Assembly: GCA_900769075.1 (NCBI GenBank) | Contig: CAAGFE010000098.1 | Location: forward strand, 1-24,250 | Direction: 5' to 3' | Length of the DNA: 24,250 nt | From: Clostridia bacterium | GTDB taxonomy: Bacteria > Bacillota > Clostridia > Christensenellales > Aristaeellaceae | Notes under the pieces: model-generated | What the model was told of the DNA's origin: nothing | What the model saw: the letters and a program-made list of their open reading frames with translations, nothing else | The model's database searches: none | Shown here: positions 7,699 through 15,403 of the stretch, in pieces | Position numbering within the stretch: the stretch's first letter is position 1 | Layout of the letters: each line of letters begins with the position of its first letter | Made by a program: the position numbers and the translations under genes

Positions 7699-10600
7699 AT
7701 GCCCTTCACCCACCTTCACCTCCACACGGAGTATTCCCTGCTGGACGGCGCATGCCGCATCCCCAAGCTGGTTCAGCGCATCAAGGCGCTGGGCATGGAT
7801 GCCTGCGCCATCACCGACCATGGTGTGATGTACGGGTGCATCGACTTCTATCAGGCGATGAAGGCGGAAGGGCTCAAGCCCATCATCGGCTGCGAGGCTT
7901 ACGTCTGCCGCGACCGCAGGGATAAATCCAACGTCAGCCGCGAATACAGCCACCTCATCCTCCTGTGCGAAAACAACACGGGCTACCAGAACCTGATGTA
8001 CCTCATCTCCGAAGGCTTCCTGACCGGCTACTATTACAAGCCCCGCATTGACTACGACCTGCTGCGGGATCACCATGAGGGGCTGATCTGCCTGAGCGCG
8101 TGCCTGTCCGGCGATCTGCCCAAGCTCCTGCTGGACGAGCGCCACGACGAGGCCGTGGCCTACATCCGCGAGATGCAGGGCATCTTCGGCAAGGACAATT
8201 TCTTCGTGGAAATTATGGATCACGGCATCCGCGAGGAAAAGCTGGTGCTGCCCCGGCTGATTGCCATTGCCCGGGAAATGAATGTGCCCCTGGTCGCCAC
8301 CAACGACTGCCACTACCTGGAGGAAAAGGACACGGATGCCCAGGAAGTGCTGATGTGCATCCAGACCGGCAAAACCCTGGACGACCAGAACCGCATGCGA
8401 ATGGAGACCCGGGAGCTGTATGTCAAGTCCGAGGAGGAGATGCGGGCACTGTTCCGCGCCTGCCCGGAGGCCATCGACAACACCGCCGTCATTGCCGAAC
8501 GCTGCCATGTGGAATTCGAGTTTGGCGTGACCCGATTGCCCGCCTATCCGGTGGAAACCGGCGAAACGCCCTACGAGATGCTCAGCCGCCTGTGCCTGGA
8601 GGGCATCCGGCGGCTGTATCCCGACGCGAAAGAGGGCGACGCCCCCTACACCCGCCTGGCATACGAGCTGAGCGTGATCAGCGGCATGGGCTATGTGGAC
8701 TATTTCCTCATCGTGTGGGATTTCATCAACTACGCCAAACGGAACGGTATCATGGTCGGCCCGGGGCGCGGCTCCGGCGCAGGGTCCATCGTGGCGTACA
8801 GCCTGGGCATCACCATGCTGGACCCGCTGAAATATCAGCTGCTTTTCGAGCGATTCTTGAACCCGGAGCGTGTGTCCATGCCCGATATTGACGTGGACTT
8901 CTGCTACGAGCGCCGTCAGGAGGTCATTGATTATGTGGCCCGCAAGTACGGCGCGGATCACGTCAGCCAGATCATCACCTTCGGCACGATGGCGGCGAAG
9001 GGCGTTGTGCGGGATGTGGGCCGCGTGCTGGGCATGAGCTACGCCGAAACCGACGCGGTGGCCAAGGCCATTCCCTTCGACCTGGGGATGACGCTGGAAA
9101 AGGCGCTGAAGCTCTCCCCCATGCTCCACACGATGTACGAGGAGCAGGAGAGCGTCAAGCGGCTCATCGACACCGCCATGACGCTGGAGGGCATGCCCCG
9201 CCACGCCTCCACCCACGCGGCGGGCGTGCTGATCACCGGCAGGCCCGTGGTGGAATTCGTCCCCCTGCAGCGCAACGACGAGGTCATCACCACCCAATAC
9301 CCCATGGGCACCATTGAGCAGCTGGGATTGCTGAAAATGGATTTCCTCGGCCTGCGCACCCTGACGGTCATCCGCGACGCGCTGGACATGATGCGCGACC
9401 TGGGCGTGGACATGAAGCCGGAGGACATCCCCATGGATGATCCGGCAGTGTATGAGATGATCTCCGCCGGGGACACCGACGGCGTGTTCCAGCTGGAAGG
9501 CGGCGGCATGCGCTCCTTCCTCACCAACATGAAGCCCGGCAACTTCGAGGACATCATCGCCGCCATCTCCCTCTACCGCCCCGGCCCCATGGAGTCCATC
9601 CCCCGGTACATCGAAGGCAAGCACAACCCGGCCTCCGTGCATTACGAAACCGAGAAGCTCCGTCCCATCCTGGACGTAACCTACGGCTGCATGGTGTATC
9701 AGGAGCAGGTGATGCAGATCGTGCGCGACCTGGCGGGGTATTCCTACGGGCGGAGCGACCTGGTGCGCCGCGCCATGGCGAAGAAAAAGCACAAGATCAT
9801 GGCCCAGGAGCGGGAGTACTTCATCCACGGCAAGCTGAACGAGGACGGCAGCATCGACGTGCCGGGCTGTATCCGCAACGGTGTGACGGAGGAGGTCGCC
9901 AACAAGATTTACGACGATATGACCGCCTTTGCCTCCTATGCGTTCAACAAGAGCCACGCGGCGGCTTACGCCGTGGTCGCTGTGCAGACCGGCTGGCTGA
10001 AAAAGCATCATCCCGTTCCCTTCATGGCGGCGATCCTCAACAGCGTGTACGGCAATTCCGGCAAGATCGCTTCCTATATCCAGTATTGCCGCAGCCAGGG
10101 CATCGGCATTCTGCCGCCGGACGTGAACCGCTCCGGCTGGAAATTCACCGTGCATCAGGATGAAAAGGGCAAGCTGTGCATCCTGTTCGGCCTGGGCGCG
10201 GTCAAGACCGTCGGTCAGGGCGCAGTGAACGCCATCCTCCGTGAACGGCAGAACGGCCCCTACAAGGACATTTTCGACTTCTGCAGCCGCATCGACACCG
10301 CCGAATGCAACAAGCGCGTGGTGGAAAGCCTCATCAAGGCGGGCGCCTTCGACTTCACCGGCGCCAACCGTGCCCAGCTGCTGGCGGTGTTTGAATCCGC
10401 CATGGACGCAGCCATCTCCCGCCGCAAGGCCAATGTGGACGGTCAGCTGTCCCTGTTTGACATGGCCTTCGGCGATGCGCCCGTGATCGAGGAAAGCCGC
10501 ACGCTGCCCCATCTGCCCGACTATCCCGCCCGCCAGCGCCTGGCGATGGAAAAGGAGATTTCCGGCGTGTACATCACCGGTCACCCGCTGGATGATTACC

Positions 10601-11349
10601 GCGAAGCCCTGCAGAAGCTCTCCTTCTCCACCGCTCAGCTGGAGGGTCTGGAGGAGCGGGAGGATCACGGCATGGCGCTGGATGGCATGTACGTCGAAAT
10701 GGGCGGCATCCTCACCGAGGTGAAGGGCAAGGCCACCAAGAAGGGCGCCTACATGGGCTTTATCACCATCGAAGACCTGACCGGGCAGATCGAATGTCTC
10801 GTTTTCCCCAAGGTATATGAAAAATACCAGAGCATGATGGCGGTGGACGACCTGGTGGTGCTCACCGGGAAGCTGTCCATCCGCGAGGACGAAGCCCCCA
10901 AACTGCTGGTGGATACCCTCGTCCCTCTGGACGTATGGGAGGATCATGCGCCTGCCGCCGGGCCGGATGAACCGGGAAAGGCCGCCCCGATCAAGGGGAT
11001 GCCTCGGGCCGGCACAGTGGAGCAGGGGCCTGCGCCCGCCTCGCCGGCACATCCGCCTCTTCGCCCGCATCGGGTGCCGAAGCAGCCCCAGCTGACCGAC
11101 GCCCAGCGGGCCGCTAATGCACCGCGCAAGCTGTTCATTCAGCTTGACCGCGCCCGCATGGCGGAAGCCGCCCATCTGCTGAGCCTGCATCCGGGCAGCA
11201 TCCCGGTTTACCTGCACGTTCCGGCGGAGAAGATGACCTTCCTGACGCCCTCCCTCCAATGGTGCGATGGCAGTGCAGTCTGCCTGGAACGGCTTCGCAG
11301 CGCCTTTGGGGCGGACAATGTCAAAACCGTGGAGAAAAAGGAATCATGA
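7699..11349 (+). CDS. dnaE: DNA polymerase III alpha subunit, DnaE type
   Basis: A 1216-residue replicative polymerase. It opens with a PHP domain (HLHLHTEYSLLDG, then ITDHGVMYG) whose metal-binding His residues look intact, as in DnaE proteins that keep PHP exonuclease capacity. The catalytic core shows GPGRGSGAGSIVAYSLG near residue 355, the aspartates of PDIDVDF (396, 398, 400) and the third in LLKMDFLGL (Asp548). A helix-hairpin-helix and an OB fold (about 995-1070, MGGILTEVKGKATKKG) follow. The frame opens 20 codons earlier, but CAGGAGG eight bases before the ATG at 7699 and the conserved MPFTHLHLH start decide it. Bacillota usually pair DnaE with PolC, which is not in the window. Its stop overlaps the next start. 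Confidence 0.97.
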   Translation: MPFTHLHLHTEYSLLDGACRIPKLVQRIKALGMDACAITDHGVMYGCIDFYQAMKAEGLKPIIGCEAYVCRDRRDKSNVSREYSHLILLCENNTGYQNLMYLISEGFLTGYYYKPRIDYDLLRDHHEGLICLSACLSGDLPKLLLDERHDEAVAYIREMQGIFGKDNFFVEIMDHGIREEKLVLPRLIAIAREMNVPLVATNDCHYLEEKDTDAQEVLMCIQTGKTLDDQNRMRMETRELYVKSEEEMRALFRACPEAIDNTAVIAERCHVEFEFGVTRLPAYPVETGETPYEMLSRLCLEGIRRLYPDAKEGDAPYTRLAYELSVISGMGYVDYFLIVWDFINYAKRNGIMVGPGRGSGAGSIVAYSLGITMLDPLKYQLLFERFLNPERVSMPDIDVDFCYERRQEVIDYVARKYGADHVSQIITFGTMAAKGVVRDVGRVLGMSYAETDAVAKAIPFDLGMTLEKALKLSPMLHTMYEEQESVKRLIDTAMTLEGMPRHASTHAAGVLITGRPVVEFVPLQRNDEVITTQYPMGTIEQLGLLKMDFLGLRTLTVIRDALDMMRDLGVDMKPEDIPMDDPAVYEMISAGDTDGVFQLEGGGMRSFLTNMKPGNFEDIIAAISLYRPGPMESIPRYIEGKHNPASVHYETEKLRPILDVTYGCMVYQEQVMQIVRDLAGYSYGRSDLVRRAMAKKKHKIMAQEREYFIHGKLNEDGSIDVPGCIRNGVTEEVANKIYDDMTAFASYAFNKSHAAAYAVVAVQTGWLKKHHPVPFMAAILNSVYGNSGKIASYIQYCRSQGIGILPPDVNRSGWKFTVHQDEKGKLCILFGLGAVKTVGQGAVNAILRERQNGPYKDIFDFCSRIDTAECNKRVVESLIKAGAFDFTGANRAQLLAVFESAMDAAISRRKANVDGQLSLFDMAFGDAPVIEESRTLPHLPDYPARQRLAMEKEISGVYITGHPLDDYREALQKLSFSTAQLEGLEEREDHGMALDGMYVEMGGILTEVKGKATKKGAYMGFITIEDLTGQIECLVFPKVYEKYQSMMAVDDLVVLTGKLSIREDEAPKLLVDTLVPLDVWEDHAPAAGPDEPGKAAPIKGMPRAGTVEQGPAPASPAHPPLRPHRVPKQPQLTDAQRAANAPRKLFIQLDRARMAEAAHLLSLHPGSIPVYLHVPAEKMTFLTPSLQWCDGSAVCLERLRSAFGADNVKTVEKKES

Positions 11350-11777
11350 ACAATCGACTGAAGGAAATCATCAGGTTCGTCCTCACCGGGGGCGTGTGCT
11401 TCCTGATCGAATACGCCGCGCTGATCGTGCTGAAGGAGTGGCTGGGCCTGTCGGCAGTCGCCGCAACGCCCATCGCCTTCCTCATCAGCGTGTTTTTCAA
11501 CTATCTGCTGTGCGTGAAGTGGGTGTTTCCCGGGGCAAAGGAGGGCTCCCGCACCGCCCAGATGGGCTTCCTCGTCACCAGCGTGACCGGGCTTTTCCTC
11601 AACTGGGCCATCATGTGGGGGCTGACCGCCCTCCTGGGCGAGGACAGGCTGCTCTTCACCCTGATGGGCACGGACATCAAGATTTACATGGTCAACAAGA
11701 CCATCGCCACCGCGCTGGTGATGGTCTGGAACTACTTCACCAAACGCTATGTGCTGCGCAAGGGAGATCACAAATGA
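11346..11777 (+). CDS. GtrA-like membrane protein
   Basis: A 143-residue protein with four hydrophobic segments and the GtrA-family opening: a short basic start, then IIRFVLTGGVCFLIEYAAL, followed by FFNYLLCVKWVF and a closing KTIATALVMVWNYFTKRYVL. GtrA proteins are small membrane proteins associated with movement or handling of polyprenyl-phosphate sugars. The ATG overlaps the dnaE stop (ATGA), so translation is coupled; the next gene is coupled the same way. No glycosyltransferase is next to it, though a GT2-GtrA fusion is encoded 4 kb downstream. The upstream extension of this frame to 11259 lies inside dnaE and is not the start. Confidence 0.85.
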   Translation: MNNRLKEIIRFVLTGGVCFLIEYAALIVLKEWLGLSAVAATPIAFLISVFFNYLLCVKWVFPGAKEGSRTAQMGFLVTSVTGLFLNWAIMWGLTALLGEDRLLFTLMGTDIKIYMVNKTIATALVMVWNYFTKRYVLRKGDHK

Positions 11778-12430
11778 CCAAACCGACCATCTTTTTTGAC
11801 TGGGACGGCACGCTGTGCGACAGCATGGATCTGTGCATCGAGGAAAACCGCACGACGCTTGCGGCCATGGGGCTGCCCGACCAGCCCGACGAGGTGCTGC
11901 GCCGCTGCAACGGCCCGACCTTTGAGGAGGCCGCGCCGATCATCGGCATCCCCGCCGACCGCATGGCGGAATACTGCCGCATCCGCCTTTCCTGCGCGCT
12001 GGCGCTGGTGCCCAGGGTCAACCGCCTCTTCCCCGGGGCCAGGGAGCTACTCGACGCCCTGAAGGACAAGGCAGACCTGTGCATCGTGTCCAACGCCACG
12101 CGGGATTATCTCACCCTGTGCATGCAGCAATTCGGGCTGGAGGACGTATTCCGCCGCATGGCATGGAGCCGTCCCGAGCGCACGAAAACGCAGAATCTGG
12201 CTCACCTCCTGGCGGAACTGCAGCCGGAGCGCGCCGTGATGGTCGGTGACCGCATCGGAGACATCCGCGCGGGCAAGGCCAACGGACTGCCCACCATCGC
12301 CGCAGCTTTTGGCTACGGCAGCGACGCGGAATACGCCGAGGCGGACTTCCGCGCCAATACCATGGCGGAGCTCCAGGACATGCTCCTGCGCTTCACCCGG
12401 AATGAAGGAGGACTTCCCCTTGTCCATTGA
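11774..12430 (+). CDS. HAD-superfamily hydrolase (phosphoglycolate-phosphatase-like)
   Basis: A 218-residue HAD phosphatase with an alpha-helical cap between motifs I and II. Motif I is DWDGTLCDS (nucleophile Asp9, acid Asp11), motif II is VSNAT (Ser106), and motif IV is GDRIGD (158-163). These are the residues needed for a phosphatase of the Gph/PGP-like group; the substrate is not evident. The ATG overlaps the GtrA stop by four bases (ATGA). Its last codons overlap the next gene by 11 bases and contain that gene's ribosome binding site. Confidence 0.88.
   Translation: MTKPTIFFDWDGTLCDSMDLCIEENRTTLAAMGLPDQPDEVLRRCNGPTFEEAAPIIGIPADRMAEYCRIRLSCALALVPRVNRLFPGARELLDALKDKADLCIVSNATRDYLTLCMQQFGLEDVFRRMAWSRPERTKTQNLAHLLAELQPERAVMVGDRIGDIRAGKANGLPTIAAAFGYGSDAEYAEADFRANTMAELQDMLLRFTRNEGGLPLVH
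12405..12411 (+). promoter_or_regulatory. Ribosome binding site that sets a TTG start
   Basis: GAAGGAGG inside the end of the HAD gene (core AAGGAGG at 12405-12411) lies eight bases before TTG at 12420. An in-frame ATG at 12402 overlaps this site and cannot use it, so TTG is the probable start of the deacylase gene. Confidence 0.8.
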
Positions 12431-12899
12431 AAAGGTTCGGGCCTATTTCGCCTCTGTCGGGCTGGCAGATCGCATTCAGGAGTTTGATACCTCCTCCGCC
12501 ACCGTGGCGCTGGCAGCGGAAGCCCTTCACTGCGAACCGGCCCGCATTGCCAAAACGCTGTCCTTTGTCAAGGGCGACGGGGCGCTGCTGATCGTCGCGG
12601 CCGGCGACGCCAAGGTGGACAATCCCTTATTCAAGGCCCGGTTCGGCATGAAGGCCCGCATGCTCACCCCGGAGGAGGCGGTGCGGCTGATTGGGCACGC
12701 GGTGGGCGGCGTCTGCCCCTTTGTGGTCAATGAGGGCGTCGAGATCTATCTGGATGAATCCCTGCGGCGGTTTGACATGGTGTACCCGGCGGCGGGCAGC
12801 AGCAACAGCGGCATCGGGCTGACCATTGCCGAGCTGGAGGAGCATTCCCGCTTTGACAGCTGGGTGGATGTGTGCAAGGGCTGGCAGGAAGAAGCATAA
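12420..12899 (+). CDS. YbaK/ProX-family aminoacyl-tRNA deacylase (first copy)
   Basis: A 159-residue single-domain YbaK-family protein, which removes wrongly attached amino acids from tRNA. It starts at TTG, read as MSIEKVRAYF, the family's usual opening; translation from the ATG at 12402 would add six residues. Visible motifs are EFDTSSATVALAAEAL, ARIAKTLSF with the likely functional Lys45, GHAVGGVCPF and the closing PAAGSSNSGIGLTIAEL. Length is standard. It is the last gene of the dnaE operon and is followed by a terminator. Which mischarged tRNA it edits cannot be told from sequence; the TSSATVALAA group differs from the Cys-tRNA(Pro)-type copy at 14770. Confidence 0.88.
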   Translation: MSIEKVRAYFASVGLADRIQEFDTSSATVALAAEALHCEPARIAKTLSFVKGDGALLIVAAGDAKVDNPLFKARFGMKARMLTPEEAVRLIGHAVGGVCPFVVNEGVEIYLDESLRRFDMVYPAAGSSNSGIGLTIAELEEHSRFDSWVDVCKGWQEEA

Positions 12900-12910
12900 T
12901 CGTCCATGCA

Positions 12911-12942
12911 AAAACGGCTCGGCGTGCATGCCGGGCCGTTTT
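12911..12942. terminator. Bidirectional terminator between convergent operons
   Basis: A 13-base-pair stem (12911-12923 with 12930-12942, one G-U pair) encloses a six-base loop. It is flanked by A-rich and T-rich ends, so it can end the dnaE operon rightward and the MBL-fold gene leftward. Confidence 0.88.
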
Positions 12943-12947
12943 CTTGT

Positions 12948-13835
12948 TCAGTTGGCTTTGGGCGCGTAATCCGCCGGATTCTGATTGGTTTTTGCTTCGA
13001 TGTAATCGCCGCCGTCCGTCAGGATGACCACATGGCCCTCCCGCTGGCTGAGCACCTGCTCCCGCCGGATGTCCACGCCGTTGTCCCGCAGGAAGGTGAA
13101 CACCTTGTAGTTGTTCAGGTTGCTGGGCATGAGCACATAGGCCGGAGAGACCGTGCGCACGGCCGCCGCGGTGATCTGGAAGGGTTCGCCGCCGTGATGG
13201 GGGAATTTCAGCACATCCACATGGCTGCAAAGCGCTGAAAACTCGGTATTGATGGCGCGGCTGCTGGCATAATCCCCGGTGAAAAGCATGCGGCGGCTGC
13301 CGTACTGCAGGACGAAATTCAGCGAATCCGGATTGCTTTTGCCCGTACGTCCGCCGTTTTCCGGGCCGACGCAGGTGATGGTCAATGCCCCGAGGGTGAT
13401 CACGTCCCCGGTTTTCATCTGGGAATAGACGCCGGTGACCATCGGGGCGATCTGCAGCTCGCCCTTCTGATGGGTGATCCTGTCCGGCAGCTCCGCGCTG
13501 GGGGAATACACCGCCGTTTCCGGCGTGCCGAATTCCGCCAGGACAGGATTGAAGTTCTCGCAGTGATCCAGATGCCAGTGGGTGATGATGTACGCGTCCA
13601 GCCGCTCCGCGCCCAGCTCCCGCAGGCAGTTCAGCACGTCCTCATTCCTGGCGAAGGGCACGGGCTTCCCGCCGTCGATCATGATCTCAATGTCGCCGCA
13701 GCGGATATAGTAGCCGTCCGCGTAGCCGATGGGCATCTGGTGCACCTCCAGCAGGGGCGCATCGGCATGTTCATCGGCAAAAGCGGCGGAGAGCGGGAGC
13801 ATCAGGCAAAGCAGCAGAGCAAGGATCTTCTTCAT
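12948..13835 (-). CDS. Secreted metallo-beta-lactamase-fold hydrolase, ComEC C-terminal-like
   Basis: A 295-residue exported protein; signal peptide MKKILALLLC to AFA-DE (residue 20). The mature enzyme has the metallo-beta-lactamase metal site HWHLDH (86-91), then FTGD and FPHHGG further on, the pattern of the hydrolase part of ComEC and of related free-standing secreted proteins. In ComEC this domain is a nuclease; here the substrate is unknown. An in-frame GTG at 13847 overlaps the stop of the upstream gene but lacks a ribosome binding site; GAGGTGG just before the ATG at 13835 supports that start, though spacing is short. It is cotranscribed with the CofE-like gene. Confidence 0.85.
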   Translation of the reverse strand: MKKILALLLCLMLPLSAAFADEHADAPLLEVHQMPIGYADGYYIRCGDIEIMIDGGKPVPFARNEDVLNCLRELGAERLDAYIITHWHLDHCENFNPVLAEFGTPETAVYSPSAELPDRITHQKGELQIAPMVTGVYSQMKTGDVITLGALTITCVGPENGGRTGKSNPDSLNFVLQYGSRRMLFTGDYASSRAINTEFSALCSHVDVLKFPHHGGEPFQITAAAVRTVSPAYVLMPSNLNNYKVFTFLRDNGVDIRREQVLSQREGHVVILTDGGDYIEAKTNQNPADYAPKAN

Positions 13836-13843
13836 CCTCCACC

Positions 13844-14587
13844 TCACGCCAGCGGACGGATGAGGATGATGGGGGTCATCTCATCGCCCTGACCGCAGGG
13901 ATTGTCCTTCAGGGCATCCTGAATCTGGTCATCGGTCAGGGGGAAGGTATCGCACTTGCCCAGCTGGTTCTGGTCGATATCGTTCGCATCCATGATGACC
14001 ACGGGGAAGCCGGTGTTCTTCGTCATCTCATTGGCCAGCTCCACGGGGTGCTCGGGATTGATGAGCGCCAGGGTCTTGTAGCGCTCGAAGGAGGAGCGGA
14101 AGTAGAAGCCGTCGATGCCCGCCACACCATGGCCGCAGATCTTGTAAAACAGGCCCTTGACGCCGAAGGGACGGGTGACGGCGCTGACGAAGCCCGCCAG
14201 GAGCACCCGGGGCAGGCCGACCATGTCAATCACCAGCTGGAGCTTATAGGGCTCATGCATGCCGACGCCGGTGGAATTGATGCCCGCAAAGCGCGCCATC
14301 AGCTTGGCGAAGAAGCCCAGCTTCATGTCCTCCATCCGTTTGACGTTGCCGGTACACATCGCCATGACCTTGGCGGTGATGGCAACACAGTCGCCCTCCC
14401 GATACAGGGGGCGGACATACTTTTCCAGCAGCGCGGAAGCATCCTCGCCCACCTCGACAAAATGGGTGTGGATGGCATAGCGGTCATACCTCTTGCCGTC
14501 ACGGCCCTCGCGGGTTCCGCGATCAAAATACTCAACGCCGTTTTCTTCGCGGCGCTGGGATTCCAGGTTCTTGTTGTTCGCAGCCAT
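13844..14587 (-). CDS. CofE-like (F420-0:gamma-glutamyl ligase family) protein
   Basis: A 247-residue cytoplasmic protein of the CofE superfamily, which in F420-producing organisms adds glutamate to the coenzyme precursor. Supporting stretches are the HTHFVEVGED opening, DCVAITAKVMAMCTGNV, VGLPRVLLAGFVSAVTRPFG and the closing DEMTPIILIRPLA. Clostridia generally lack F420, and nothing else for F420 synthesis is nearby, so the acceptor is probably a different acid; this is inference. The ATG has AGGAGG eight bases upstream. It is the first gene of a two-gene operon with a TTGACA/TAAAAT promoter, its stop abutting the MBL-fold hydrolase gene. Confidence 0.72.
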   Translation of the reverse strand: MAANNKNLESQRREENGVEYFDRGTREGRDGKRYDRYAIHTHFVEVGEDASALLEKYVRPLYREGDCVAITAKVMAMCTGNVKRMEDMKLGFFAKLMARFAGINSTGVGMHEPYKLQLVIDMVGLPRVLLAGFVSAVTRPFGVKGLFYKICGHGVAGIDGFYFRSSFERYKTLALINPEHPVELANEMTKNTGFPVVIMDANDIDQNQLGKCDTFPLTDDQIQDALKDNPCGQGDEMTPIILIRPLA

Positions 14588-14620
14588 GGAAGCATCCTCC
14601 TTGGTGATATCATCTCGATT

Positions 14621-14649
14621 ATTTTACTGCATTATGCGGGGGATGTCAA
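14621..14649 (-). promoter_or_regulatory. Promoter of the CofE-like/MBL operon
   Basis: On the minus strand TTGACA (14644-14649) is followed after 17 bases by TAAAAT (14621-14626). The -10 is 33 bases before the start codon at 14587. Confidence 0.82.
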
Positions 14650-14705
14650 ATGAAAAACATGCCCGAAGGGGCCCTGTGTCTGTACACGCTTTGTGTTTTT
14701 TCGCC

Positions 14706-14734
14706 TTGCCATCCGGGGCGAAACGTGCTATCAT
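14706..14734 (+). promoter_or_regulatory. Promoter of the second YbaK gene
   Basis: TTGCCA (14706-14711) is followed after 17 bases by TATCAT (14729-14734). The start codon at 14770 follows 35 bases later with GGAGG between, and the promoter diverges from the one at 14621-14649. Confidence 0.75.
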
Positions 14735-14769
14735 CTTCCTCGTTGAAATTCTCTGCGGAGGCGATTGGC

Positions 14770-15249
14770 ATGGCAAAAGCCATCAAAACCAATGTGCTGC
14801 GTCACCTGGACGCAGCGAAAATCCCCTATGAAACCCGCGAATATGACGTGTCGGACGAGAACTTCGACGGCAAGCTGGTGGCCGCCAAGTCCGGGCTCCC
14901 GGCAGAGATGGTGTACAAGACCCTCGTCCTCACCGGTGACAGGACGAAGCACCTCGTCTGCGTCATTCCGGTGGAAAAGGAGCTGGACCTGAAGGCCGTC
15001 GCCCGGGCCACCGGCAACAAGGCCGTAGCAATGCTGCCCCAGAAGGAGCTGCTTCCCCTGACCGGCTATGTGCGCGGCGGCTGCAGCCCCATCGGCATGA
15101 AGAAGGCCTTCCCCACCTTCCTGCAGGAGGATGCGTCCCAGCTGGAGCGCATCAGCGTGTCTGCCGGCGTGCGCGGATGCCAGGTTATCCTTGCGGTGGA
15201 TGCGCTGATGCATTGCACGGGCGCGGTCTTTGCCGGGCTGTGCAGATAA
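14770..15249 (+). CDS. ybaK: YbaK/EbsC-family Cys-tRNA(Pro) deacylase (second copy)
   Basis: A 159-residue protein of the YbaK/EbsC group, which hydrolyses cysteine wrongly attached to tRNA(Pro). Visible are the opening AIKTNVLRHLDAAKIPYE, the substrate-binding lysine in MVYKTLVL (Lys50), CVIPVEKELDLKAVA, and GGCSPIGMKK. The frame is open from 14650, but GGAGG eight bases before the ATG at 14770 and the family start point decide it; the upstream part covers the promoter. It appears to be a single-gene unit. Together with the gene at 12420 it makes two deacylases of equal length but different motif sets in under 3 kb. Confidence 0.9.
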   Translation: MAKAIKTNVLRHLDAAKIPYETREYDVSDENFDGKLVAAKSGLPAEMVYKTLVLTGDRTKHLVCVIPVEKELDLKAVARATGNKAVAMLPQKELLPLTGYVRGGCSPIGMKKAFPTFLQEDASQLERISVSAGVRGCQVILAVDALMHCTGAVFAGLCR

Positions 15250-15297
15250 TCCGGCCCAGGCACGGCTTCCCCCCTTCACAGCAAATTTACAAACATG

Positions 15298-15324
15298 ACG
15301 CAGGAAAATCGTTGCTTCCTGCGT
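15298..15324. promoter_or_regulatory. Palindrome overlapping a -35 box
   Basis: A perfect nine-base-pair inverted repeat (15298-15306 with 15316-15324) has a nine-base loop. Its right arm shares two bases with the -35 TTGCTT at 15312-15317. It may be an operator for the glycosyltransferase operon or a weak terminator of the deacylase gene; no clear T-run follows. Confidence 0.5.
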
Positions 15325-15340
15325 CCTTATGTTATATAAT
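15312..15340 (+). promoter_or_regulatory. Promoter of the GT2-GtrA operon
   Basis: TTGCTT (15312-15317) is followed after 17 bases by TATAAT (15335-15340), 63 bases before the start codon. An eight-base direct repeat TATGTTAT occurs at 15328-15335 and 15350-15357, 22 bases apart, flanking the likely start of transcription. Confidence 0.72.
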
Positions 15341-15403
15341 GTATGTTGGTATGTTATGTACCCCAGAAAACGTCCTGACGTACAGAAAGGTTTGTGACAA
15401 TAC

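Noticed and set aside
7573..11259. Minus-strand open frame of 1228 codons opposite dnaE
   Set aside because: Entirely within dnaE; its His/Gln/Gly/Val-rich composition and lack of motifs mark it as an antisense shadow.
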